Program-made: the position numbers and the translations under genes | Source: Nostoc sp. TCL240-02 | Lineage (GTDB): Bacteria > Cyanobacteriota > Cyanobacteriia > Cyanobacteriales > Nostocaceae | Direction of reading: 5' to 3' | DNA: 64,000 bases | NCBI RefSeq assembly: GCF_013343235.1 | Contig: NZ_CP040094.1 | Location: 6,939,001 to 7,003,000 of the forward strand | The notes under the pieces: model-generated | The model's input: the letters and a program-made list of their open reading frames with translations, nothing else | Databases searched by the model: none | What the model was told of the DNA's origin: nothing | Part shown: positions 19,117 to 26,901 of the stretch, in pieces | Layout: each line of letters starts with the position of its first letter | How positions within the stretch are numbered: position 1 is the first letter of the stretch

Positions 19117-20328
19117 ATGAACATGAACAGTATTTTATCAAACACTCAGACAACAGAGACAGTTCGGATTCTGGTTGTTGAGGATGAATATATCCTGGCT
19201 ATGAATTTACAAGAAACTTTAGAATTGCTAGGATACACTGTTTCAGATATAGCTGATTCCGCAGAAACAGCAATTGAGAAAGCTGCTGAATTACTCCCAA
19301 ACTTGGTTTTGATGGATATCCAGTTGCAGGGTGAGATGGATGGTATTCATGCGGCAGAACTAATCTGGAATCGTTTTCAAATCCCTATTGTCTACATCAC
19401 TGGACATTCTGACAAAAGCACTGTGGATCGGGCTAAATTGACATTTGCTTTTGGTTACATTCTCAAACCTATCAAAGAACAACAACTTTATGTTGCCATT
19501 CAAACAGCACTCAATTGCTATCAACGGGAGCAATTATCACAATTGCAACGGCTAAATCAGTTTAAAGAGGATTTTTTAGCAACCACTTCTCATGAAATGA
19601 GAATGCCATTAAAGAATATCAAAATGACAATCTCCGTGCTAGAAAATATTCTTGAGCGAGAAGGCATTTTCAATTCAGAGTTACTTTCTCCATTTGAGTC
19701 TGTAGCTGGCTACCTAACTATTCTGCGTCAACAGTGTGAAGAGGGGCTAGATTTAGTGAACAATCTGCTATCTATGCAAATGATTGATACAGATGTCTAT
19801 CCATTAGAAATAAGTTCATTTCAACTTCAAGAGTGGCTCCCTCATTTAGCCTTGTATTTTCGAGAACGCGCTCGATCTCAGCAACAGATTTTCCAGGTTA
19901 GCATCCCTCAAAACTTACCACCGATAGTTACCGACTTAGCTGTTCTGTCCAAAATTGTCTCAGAGTTACTCAACAACGCTTGCAAATGTTCTCCTCCTGA
20001 TGAAGAGATTCAATTAACTGCTCAGATCATCTACCTTACAAAAGATTTAATTAATGAAGATGCTCAATCTGGGATAGAAATCGATTCTCAAGTCCCCTTC
20101 TTTGAAATTAAAATTAGCAATTCTGGCGTAATCATTCCTCAAAAAGATAAATCTCGAATATTTGATCCATTTTACCGGATTCCTGACAACGATTTCTGGA
20201 AAAATGGCGGTACAGGATTAGGCTTGGCATTAGTTAAGAGGCTTGTAGAATATCTCCAAGGCACAATAGAATTTACCAGTACTCAAGGTTGGACAAGATT
20301 CACAGTTATACTACCATTAAGCCTGTAA
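19117..20328 (+). CDS. receiver domain-histidine kinase fusion
   Basis: A 403-residue protein with a receiver domain first (about 18-135, phosphoacceptor Asp67 in LVLMDIQLQG, Lys in LKPIKE), then a HisKA domain with His159 in TSHEMRMPL and an HATPase_c domain (about 250-400) with an N box (ELLNNACK) and GTGLGLALVKRL. It has no membrane segment or sensory domain. The order suggests that an upstream kinase phosphorylates the receiver, which then tunes kinase output. This layout is common in Nostoc. The cognate regulator is not adjacent. Confidence 0.87.
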   Translation: MNMNSILSNTQTTETVRILVVEDEYILAMNLQETLELLGYTVSDIADSAETAIEKAAELLPNLVLMDIQLQGEMDGIHAAELIWNRFQIPIVYITGHSDKSTVDRAKLTFAFGYILKPIKEQQLYVAIQTALNCYQREQLSQLQRLNQFKEDFLATTSHEMRMPLKNIKMTISVLENILEREGIFNSELLSPFESVAGYLTILRQQCEEGLDLVNNLLSMQMIDTDVYPLEISSFQLQEWLPHLALYFRERARSQQQIFQVSIPQNLPPIVTDLAVLSKIVSELLNNACKCSPPDEEIQLTAQIIYLTKDLINEDAQSGIEIDSQVPFFEIKISNSGVIIPQKDKSRIFDPFYRIPDNDFWKNGGTGLGLALVKRLVEYLQGTIEFTSTQGWTRFTVILPLSL

Positions 20329-20667
20329 AAATAATTCATACAGCAGATTTAAACTTTGTGAGGTAAAAATAATACCCCACTCACACTTTCACCTACTCTA
20401 CTCAATACATTGGGGATAGCTGGGGATGGTGTACTTTATTTGTAAAATTAATTTTATAAATGTTTACACGCAGGCTTGTTTACTTTTTTTATATAGTGAA
20501 TGTCAAGTTTGACAACTTGTCTTTTGACAGCGATCGCAACTTTATGTAGAGTGCCGCAATAGAGGAGTGCTGAGTACTAAGTAAAGAAGAAAAGAATTTC
20601 TTATTACATTTTCAAAATCTTTATTCTGACACTCAGAACTCATGACTCAGAACTCAGGACTTTTTTT
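20329..20667. other. gene-free stretch
   Basis: It is AT-rich with no gene. Short direct repeats of the ACTCAGAACTCA type lie immediately before the next gene (20633-20660). Confidence 0.4.
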
Positions 20668-21915
20668 ATGGTAGATTTGTTGCTGATCTCAATCCTGGGG
20701 TTCCTGGGGAGTTTTGGGCACTGTTTTGGGATGTGTGGCCCTTTAACAGTGGCATTTTCCCTGTCTCATCAGCCGAAAGGGACATCACCCTTAGACAAGC
20801 CGAACACTTGGCGACAACAATTAAAATTTCATCTTTTGTTAAACCTGGGGCGGATGTTGAGCTATGCTCTAGTCGGTGCTGGAATTGGGGCGTTAGGTTC
20901 GGTATTGCTGCAAAGTGGACAGCTAGCGGGTATTGGCAGCGACTTTCGGCACTGGATGGCAATTCTGACTGGTGTGATGCTGATTTGGTTTGGCTTAGGA
21001 CAAGTAAAACCAGATTTGCTCCCGCATATTCCCGTTCTACATCCCCTATTACAAGGTAAGCTACACGATCGCCTCGGCACAGGAATGGTTAAGCTTTCCT
21101 TTAAAACCAAATGGTGGACACCAATACTTTTGGGGATGACTTGGGGTTTAATGCCCTGTGGTTTCCTGTATGCTGCCCAAATTAAAGCCGTTGAAACTGG
21201 CAATTTATGGATGGGTGGGGCAACCATGCTGGCTTTTGGACTAGGAACCCTGCCCACTATGCTAGGTGTAGGCATCTCTACATCCTTGGTAAGTAAAGAC
21301 AAGCGCAGTCAGTTATTTCGATTAGGCGGTTGGGTGACACTCACCATTGGCATCATTACCCTGTTACGGACTGGTGACACAATGGTAGATTACACCGGGC
21401 ACACCGCTTTATTCTGCTTAATATTGGCGTTAATTGCGCGTCCTATCAGTGGGTTGTGGGCTTCACCATTGCGTTATCGTCGCGCTTTGGGGGTGGGATC
21501 TTTTGTGCTTTCTGTGGTTCACACCTTCCACATGATAGAACACTCATTGCAATGGAATTTTGCCGCCTTTTCTTTTATGCCGCCAGAATTTCAGTGGGGT
21601 ATGGCTGCGGGTGCTGTAGCATTAATATTAATGTCCCCCGCCGCTTTAACGAGTTGGGAATCGTTGCAGAAATCTTTGGGCAAGCGTTGGCGACAGATTC
21701 ATCTATTGGGTGTGCCAGCTTTGCTCTTGAGTGCTATTCATGCTGTGTTGATTGGTTCCCATTACCTGGGTTCCTTGCAATCAACTTGGGGAAATAACTT
21801 AGCGGCAGTACTGATGGGAATTCTTACCCTCAGTGTCTTACTAGTGCGTTCGCGTTTTTTTTGGTCAAAGTTAGCCGTAGAAAAGTTTTATGTCCCCCCA
21901 ACAAAATCGCGGTAA
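20668..21915 (+). CDS. UreH/SafE-type membrane protein fused to a cytochrome-b-like domain
   Basis: A 415-residue polytopic membrane protein. The N-terminal half (about 5-240) has the UreH/SafE-type signatures GHCFGMCGPL (17-26) and WGLMPCGFLYA (159-169), a family linked to metal, urease and cytochrome oxidase assembly. The C-terminal half (about 265-400) has paired histidines in RRALG...VVHTFHMIEH (285, 288, 292) and in HLLGVPALLLSAIHAVLIGSH (345, 358, 365). This resembles the haem-binding transmembrane region of ferric reductase/MsrQ proteins. The stop overlaps the next gene by 26 bases, so the two should act together. Metal handling coupled to transmembrane electron transfer is inference. 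Confidence 0.72.
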   Translation: MVDLLLISILGFLGSFGHCFGMCGPLTVAFSLSHQPKGTSPLDKPNTWRQQLKFHLLLNLGRMLSYALVGAGIGALGSVLLQSGQLAGIGSDFRHWMAILTGVMLIWFGLGQVKPDLLPHIPVLHPLLQGKLHDRLGTGMVKLSFKTKWWTPILLGMTWGLMPCGFLYAAQIKAVETGNLWMGGATMLAFGLGTLPTMLGVGISTSLVSKDKRSQLFRLGGWVTLTIGIITLLRTGDTMVDYTGHTALFCLILALIARPISGLWASPLRYRRALGVGSFVLSVVHTFHMIEHSLQWNFAAFSFMPPEFQWGMAAGAVALILMSPAALTSWESLQKSLGKRWRQIHLLGVPALLLSAIHAVLIGSHYLGSLQSTWGNNLAAVLMGILTLSVLLVRSRFFWSKLAVEKFYVPPTKSR

Positions 21916-22588
21916 ATTATCCTTGTTCTCTGGCTCAATCCCAACGAGTCAAAAACAGAGGCATCACCTACTCAAAGGCATTTATTGGAAGAGTCAAGGA
22001 ACAATAAAGTATTTATTATTCCTGAGTTTCTTAGTTATGTCAGTCACTAATCTTTACCCTGCATCTGCTCATAAGGTGGAAGTTGCTGGAGATGTTGGTG
22101 GTACTCTCCACATTGAACCAAATGATAATCCTCGGGCTGGAGAACCGTCCCAAGTCTGGTTTGCGCTTACCCGCAGAGGTGGAAGGGTTATTCCCCTGTC
22201 ACAGTGTAATTGTCGGTTGGCTGTTTATGCTGAACCTTATGCAACCGGAGAGCCTGCACTCTTAGAACCACGGTTAGAAGCTGTAGCAGCCGAACGTTAT
22301 CAAGGTATTCCAGGTGCAGAAATTACCTTTCCCAAACCAGGTATTTATGAGTTGCAACTAAATGGTAAACCAGTCTCTGGGGCAAGATTCAAACCTTTTA
22401 AGTTCAAATTTGAAGTTACTGTAGCAGGCGGTTCTACACAAAATACACAAGTTCAGCGAGATGTCAATGGTGATTTAGTAGAGGGTGAATCTCAGAAATT
22501 ACCCATTTGGGCGATCGCACTACCAATCTTCGGATTTATCGGCATCTTAGTTGTCGTATTGCGAAACATGAGAGGGGGTGGGGAGTAG
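21890..22588 (+). CDS. exported single-pass membrane protein, partner of the UreH-domain fusion
   Basis: A 232-residue protein. A hydrophobic segment near residues 40-60 ending in SAHKVEV looks like a signal peptide, so the true start may lie inside the called frame. An immunoglobulin-like or CopC/YtkA-like beta domain follows (about 65-180) with cysteines in SQCNCR, and a C-terminal membrane helix (about 205-225) ends in a short basic tail. The sequence is translated from within the end of the upstream gene. The cysteine pair and location outside the membrane fit a metal or redox helper for the upstream protein, but no family was identified firmly. Confidence 0.65.
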   Translation: MSPQQNRGKLSLFSGSIPTSQKQRHHLLKGIYWKSQGTIKYLLFLSFLVMSVTNLYPASAHKVEVAGDVGGTLHIEPNDNPRAGEPSQVWFALTRRGGRVIPLSQCNCRLAVYAEPYATGEPALLEPRLEAVAAERYQGIPGAEITFPKPGIYELQLNGKPVSGARFKPFKFKFEVTVAGGSTQNTQVQRDVNGDLVEGESQKLPIWAIALPIFGFIGILVVVLRNMRGGGE

Positions 22589-22725
22589 GAAAGAAGCAGA
22601 GGGGCAGGGGAGCAGAGGGGCAGGGGGCAGGGGAGGCAAGGGCGAATTATTGAACAAATCTCTCCCTTGTCTCCCCCCTCTTCCTTGTCTACCTTGTCTC
22701 TTATTCATGCCCAATTCCCCATTCC
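22589..22725. repeat. intergenic short-repeat block between convergent genes
   Basis: Purine-rich GGGGCAGGGGAGCAGAGGGG repeats, then a CTCCCCCCTCTTCCTTGTCT complement and a CCCAATTCCCC tail. This is the same composite as at 6120-6270 and 26700-26880. Confidence 0.6.
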
Positions 22726-23724
22726 CTACTTATGTCGCTTCTGATGCCACTGCCACGCATGAGCGACAATATCTTCGATGGATGGATACTGAGGTTGCCA
22801 GCCTAAGATTGTTCTGGCTTTCTCGCTGGTGCCAATGAGAATTGGGGGATCTCCGGGACGGCGATCGCGTTCTTCTACTGGTATCGAAGTTCCTGTCACC
22901 TGTTCGGCGGCTGCAATTACTTCTCTGACAGAGAAGCCGCTACCATTGCCCAAATTAAAAACTTCGCTATCGCCACCTTTTAATAAATATTCCAATCCCA
23001 AAATATGGGCATCTGCTAAGTCGTTAACATGAATATAATCACGAATACAAGTACCATCAGGCGTGGGGTAATCGGTGCCGAAAATTGAGATGGATTTTCG
23101 TTTGCCTAAAGCTGTCATCAGCACCAAGGGAATCAAATGGGTTTCTGGATTGTGATCCTCGCCGAGTAAGCCATTGGGATTAGCACCAGCAGCATTAAAA
23201 TAGCGGAAACGCACTGATTGAAAACCGTAAGCAACATCAAAATCAGAAAGAATCCGCTCTACCATTAGCTTTGTAGCGCCATAAGGATTAATCGGATTTT
23301 GAGGATGGTTTTCTGGAATGGGTACAAATTCTGGCACGCCGTAGGTAGCACAGGTAGAAGAAAAGACAAATTTCTTCACAGATGCCGTCAGCATCGCCTC
23401 TAACAGAGTCAAAGTCCCAACAACGTTATTACGGTAGTATTTAGCCGGATCAGTCACTGATTCTCCTACGTAGGCGTAGGCAGAAAAGTGCATCACAGCA
23501 GCAATATCACGGGTTTTAAATAGGTGATCTAGCAAAGCGCGATCGCCTGTATCCCCTACTACCAGTTCTACCTGTAAAATCTTTTCTACCAGGTCACGAT
23601 GCCCATAGACCAGATTATCAAGGATGACAACGTTATAACCCGCTTCCTTCAAAGCTAGCACCGTATGAGAACCAATGTATCCAGCTCCCCCCGTTACCAA
23701 AATGGTAGGTTTTCCAGACGACAT
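22726..23724 (-). CDS. galE: UDP-glucose 4-epimerase
   Basis: A 332-residue extended short-chain dehydrogenase that interconverts UDP-glucose and UDP-galactose, supplying galactose for envelope polysaccharide and glycolipid. The NAD-binding loop is TGGAGYIG at 11-18. The active-site Ser lies in FSSTCATYG (near 123) with Tyr148 and Lys152 in YGATK. The family features NAAGA and the late RRPGDPP are present. Length is normal for the family. Monocistronic; convergent with the gene at 21890. Confidence 0.94.
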   Translation of the reverse strand: MSSGKPTILVTGGAGYIGSHTVLALKEAGYNVVILDNLVYGHRDLVEKILQVELVVGDTGDRALLDHLFKTRDIAAVMHFSAYAYVGESVTDPAKYYRNNVVGTLTLLEAMLTASVKKFVFSSTCATYGVPEFVPIPENHPQNPINPYGATKLMVERILSDFDVAYGFQSVRFRYFNAAGANPNGLLGEDHNPETHLIPLVLMTALGKRKSISIFGTDYPTPDGTCIRDYIHVNDLADAHILGLEYLLKGGDSEVFNLGNGSGFSVREVIAAAEQVTGTSIPVEERDRRPGDPPILIGTSEKARTILGWQPQYPSIEDIVAHAWQWHQKRHK

Positions 23725-23929
23725 AGTTTTTCCTTTTAAGTGGATTACTCAATTAATTTAGTTTACCGGTGCCACATTACTCTTCTGGAAAATTATAAAT
23801 AATAGACGCAGTGTTAAAAATTTGAACTAAAATCACTACGACGGTAGTCTTTGGGTGTGAGGTTTGAAGTATTTTAAGTCAAACAGTACGATTACAATTT
23901 GACAATAAAATAAATCCATTTCCCGAAAC

Positions 23930-24090
23930 CTCTAGGTTGACCCTTATGGGTGACGCTTTTAGCGTCGCGGCTAAGAAGTCACTAGTTGTTTTATACAGGG
24001 AAACCATGCAGGACAGTTACTCCTGGGGCATAAAAACCCCTAGTCAAGTGGACTGTCTTACCACCACACTGGCTCACCGCACCAGAAAAT
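23930..24090 (+). ncRNA. candidate structured leader or small RNA
   Basis: Several hairpins lie in a row ahead of the gene at 24105: ACCC/GGGT near 23940-23950, a 6-bp stem GACGCT/AGCGTC with a TTT loop (23952-23966), and a longer stem GACAGT (24012-24017)/ACTGTC (24052-24057) enclosing GGGG (24025-24028)/CCCC (24037-24040). It is more GC-rich than its surroundings and has no ORF. It could be a 5' leader, an independent RNA or a dispersed repeat. I do not recognise a known riboswitch. Confidence 0.35.
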
Positions 24091-24104
24091 TTGAGAGTTA
24101 ATCT

Positions 24105-24758
24105 ATGTTTCTATTGCTAAGCCGGGTACTGCTGTGGCTGCTGATTGGCACTATCGTATATTCTTTGTTCCAGCGATTTTATCCCTCTGGAACTTTTGTA
24201 GGGCGATTAATCTTAGTCGTTATCTTGGTAATCGTAGCCCTTTCATTTCTTAACCCCAGTGAACCAGCTGTGGCATCTTTGTGGAGAATGCTATCTTTTC
24301 CACTGAAGCCTCTGGGGGCCTCTGTTTTACTGATGATTTTGGCTGCTCAAAAAATTAAAGGAGGTGGAATCGAAAAACCAGGAGGATACTTGATAGGTTG
24401 GGCACTGACGATTTTGCTGTTGGCAAGTACACCAGCAGTAGCCTATTTCCTCTATCGCGCACCTCTAGCAATGACAGGTGACACATCTGTAGCATCTGCT
24501 GCACCAACATCTGGGATACTGGTGGCATTAGGGCAACCAAACACCACAGCAAACATCTCAGATGTAAAGGGAGATAGCATTATTTCTTATAATCTGAGAG
24601 TGCCTCCCTACCTGTTACAAGGAAATCCTCAAGATATTCGCACACGCGGTTTACGACTTGAAGACTTTGTACCAAATTCGGAAACGTTGCAATTGACAAC
24701 AAGAACTTGGGAAAGTTATCTCGTTGAAATTTACAGGTTTTTGCGTGTTCAACGGTAA
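24105..24758 (+). CDS. membrane protein, possibly an internally deleted YdcF/DUF218-type protein
   Basis: A 217-residue protein with about four membrane segments in the first 130 residues. The C-terminal segment (DFVPNSETLQLTTRTWESYL then a Leu/Tyr-rich end with FLR) resembles the end of YdcF-family proteins. The conserved YdcF core expected between these parts (a VVLGGG-type strand and the following catalytic region, about 150 residues) is absent. The frame itself is open. It may be a shortened paralogue or an unrelated membrane protein. The upstream structured region may belong to its leader. Heptamer repeats follow immediately downstream. Confidence 0.6.
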   Translation: MFLLLSRVLLWLLIGTIVYSLFQRFYPSGTFVGRLILVVILVIVALSFLNPSEPAVASLWRMLSFPLKPLGASVLLMILAAQKIKGGGIEKPGGYLIGWALTILLLASTPAVAYFLYRAPLAMTGDTSVASAAPTSGILVALGQPNTTANISDVKGDSIISYNLRVPPYLLQGNPQDIRTRGLRLEDFVPNSETLQLTTRTWESYLVEIYRFLRVQR

Positions 24759-24773
24759 TAAAGTAAAAAAAAG

Positions 24774-24815
24774 GGGTAAAGGGTAAAGGGTAAAGGGTAA
24801 AGGGCAAAGGGCAAA
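24774..24815. repeat. tandem heptanucleotide repeat (GGGTAAA, six units)
   Basis: Four GGGTAAA units followed by two GGGCAAA units without interruption. This is the short tandemly repeated repetitive DNA known in filamentous cyanobacteria. Confidence 0.9.
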
Positions 24816-24939
24816 GGGTTGAATTAGTTAGCCACTGTCCCCAAATAGGTTTTTCCCTTCCCCATTCCCATTCCCTCTACATAGCTGCCTGCTTGGGCTA
24901 GCAGTTAATCTAGGATGATAAAGTTGCAAAATTGCTTTA

Positions 24940-26691
24940 ATGGCAAAATCTCGACGAATCGCTAAACTTAGTGCTTACTTACGACCCCATTGGCGGGAAG
25001 CGTCATTAGGCATTCTCGCTTTGTTGTCTGTCAATGCACTGGGTGTTTATATCCCTTGGTTGATTCGTGCTGGTGTTGATAAACTCTCAACAACCTTCAA
25101 CTGGAACGAAATACTACATTATGTAGTAATCATTGTCTTGCTCAGTTCGGCGATGTGGCTAATGCGGATGGCATCACGCATTTGGCTATTTGGGGTGGGT
25201 CGTCAGGTGGAATTTGACCTGAAACAACGGATTTTTGAACACTTACTCAAGCTGGAGCCGGCTTATTTTGCCAGTAATACTGCTGGCGATTTGATTAATC
25301 GGGCTACCAGTGACGTGGACAATATCAAACGGTTATTGGGTTTTGCCGTTTTGAGTTTGGCAAATACCGTGTTTGCCTACGCCCTGACACTGCCAGTAAT
25401 GCTAGCGATTAGTGTGGATCTGACGCTAGCGTCTCTGGCAGTTTACCCTTTTATGCTCTTGTTGGTGAGTCTGTTTAGCGATCGCTTACGCAAACAACAA
25501 GCAGCAGTCCAAGAGCAACTCTCTGAAATCAGCGAACTCATCCAGGAGGATATTAGTGGCATTGCCTTAATTAAAATTTATGCCCAAGAAGCAAACGAGC
25601 GTCGAGCCTTCTCCAAGAAAAATCAGCAGCTACTGACTGCTAACTTGGAACTGGCAAAACTCCGAAATACACTTTTTCCGCTAATTGGTGGACTAGCTAA
25701 TGTCAGTTCGTTGGTAATTATCTGGCTAGGAACAGCGCGGATGTCTTCTGGAGCGCTTCAGGTTGGCGATTTTTTAGCACTGTTAATTTATGTAGAGCGT
25801 CTAGTTTTCCCCACAGCCCTTTTAGGATTCACAATTACTGCCTACCAACGGGGTGAAGTTAGTATAGATCGCCTTGAATCTATTCTCTCTGTCACACCGA
25901 AAATTCAAGATGCAGCCGATGCTATACATCTACCAGCAGCTGAACTTAAAGGGGAAGTGACAGCGAAAAATCTCAGCTACAGTTACCCTGGTTCTTCTAC
26001 TCCAGCTTTAGAAAACGTTAACTTTACTATTGCTCCTGGAGAAACCGTGGCCATTGTTGGGGCAATTGGTTCGGGAAAATCCACTTTGGCGAATGCTTTA
26101 CCGCGCTTGTTGGATATTGAATCAGGACAATTGTTTTTAGATGGGCTGGATATTACTAAAATAGCTTTGGCAGATTTACGAGGTGCGATCGCTTACGTTC
26201 CTCAAGATAGTTTTCTATTTAGTACTACAATCAAAAATAATATCCGCTATGGCGATCCAATTAGCGAACAAGAGCAGATAGAATCTGTTGCTAAACTTGC
26301 CAAAATTGAATCAGAAATTAACAGTTTTCCTCAGCAATATGAAACTCTTGTTGGTGAACGCGGTATTACTCTTTCTGGTGGTCAACGACAACGCACTGCC
26401 TTAGCTAGAGCTATGCTGGTCAATGCGCCAGTGTTAATTTTGGATGATGCTCTCTCTAGTGTGGATAATCAAACAGCCACGCAAATCCTCAAAAATCTCT
26501 CCAGTGGTACTCAACGCAAAACAGTAATTTTCATTACCCATCAATTATCTGCGGCGGCTGCGGCTGACAGAATTTTTGTGATGGAAAAGGGAAAAATTGT
26601 TCAAATAGGCAATCACTTAGAACTATTGCAACAACAGGGTTTATACAGAACTTTGTGGAGCCAGCATCAAGTTGAGGAATTACTGCATTAA
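24940..26691 (+). CDS. ABC exporter, fused permease and ATPase (MsbA-like)
   Basis: A 583-residue half transporter. The N-terminal region to about residue 310 has six membrane segments. The C-terminal ATPase has Walker A GAIGSGKST, the Q loop in YVPQDSFLFS, the signature LSGGQRQR, Walker B LILDDALSSVD and the switch His in ITHQLS. It should form a homodimer or pair with another half transporter and export a lipid, peptide or drug. The substrate cannot be told from sequence. It starts 181 bases after the upstream gene, behind a heptamer repeat, and is probably monocistronic. Confidence 0.9.
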   Translation: MAKSRRIAKLSAYLRPHWREASLGILALLSVNALGVYIPWLIRAGVDKLSTTFNWNEILHYVVIIVLLSSAMWLMRMASRIWLFGVGRQVEFDLKQRIFEHLLKLEPAYFASNTAGDLINRATSDVDNIKRLLGFAVLSLANTVFAYALTLPVMLAISVDLTLASLAVYPFMLLLVSLFSDRLRKQQAAVQEQLSEISELIQEDISGIALIKIYAQEANERRAFSKKNQQLLTANLELAKLRNTLFPLIGGLANVSSLVIIWLGTARMSSGALQVGDFLALLIYVERLVFPTALLGFTITAYQRGEVSIDRLESILSVTPKIQDAADAIHLPAAELKGEVTAKNLSYSYPGSSTPALENVNFTIAPGETVAIVGAIGSGKSTLANALPRLLDIESGQLFLDGLDITKIALADLRGAIAYVPQDSFLFSTTIKNNIRYGDPISEQEQIESVAKLAKIESEINSFPQQYETLVGERGITLSGGQRQRTALARAMLVNAPVLILDDALSSVDNQTATQILKNLSSGTQRKTVIFITHQLSAAAAADRIFVMEKGKIVQIGNHLELLQQQGLYRTLWSQHQVEELLH

Positions 26692-26699
26692 AGTTTTGA

Positions 26700-26890
26700 C
26701 CGAAGAGAAGAGGCAAGGGGGCAGGTGGTCACTGAGCGTAGCCGAAGTGGAGCAGGGGGACAAAGGGACAAGGGGGACAAGGAGGATAAGGGGAAATTAT
26801 AGAATAAGTCTCTCCCTTGTCTCCCCCCTCTTCCTTGTCTCCCCTTCATGCCCAATTCCCCTTTCCCCTGCCTTATACCAACAATAATTA
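26700..26890. repeat. intergenic composite repeat
   Basis: AGAGGCAAGGGGGCAGGTGG, then a CACTGAGCGTAGCCGAAGTG core (26730-26749), GACAAAGGGACAAGGGGGAC and a CT-rich complement. The core resembles the one inserted in nifJ. Confidence 0.6.
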
Positions 26891-26901
26891 TTTCCGCCAA
26901 C

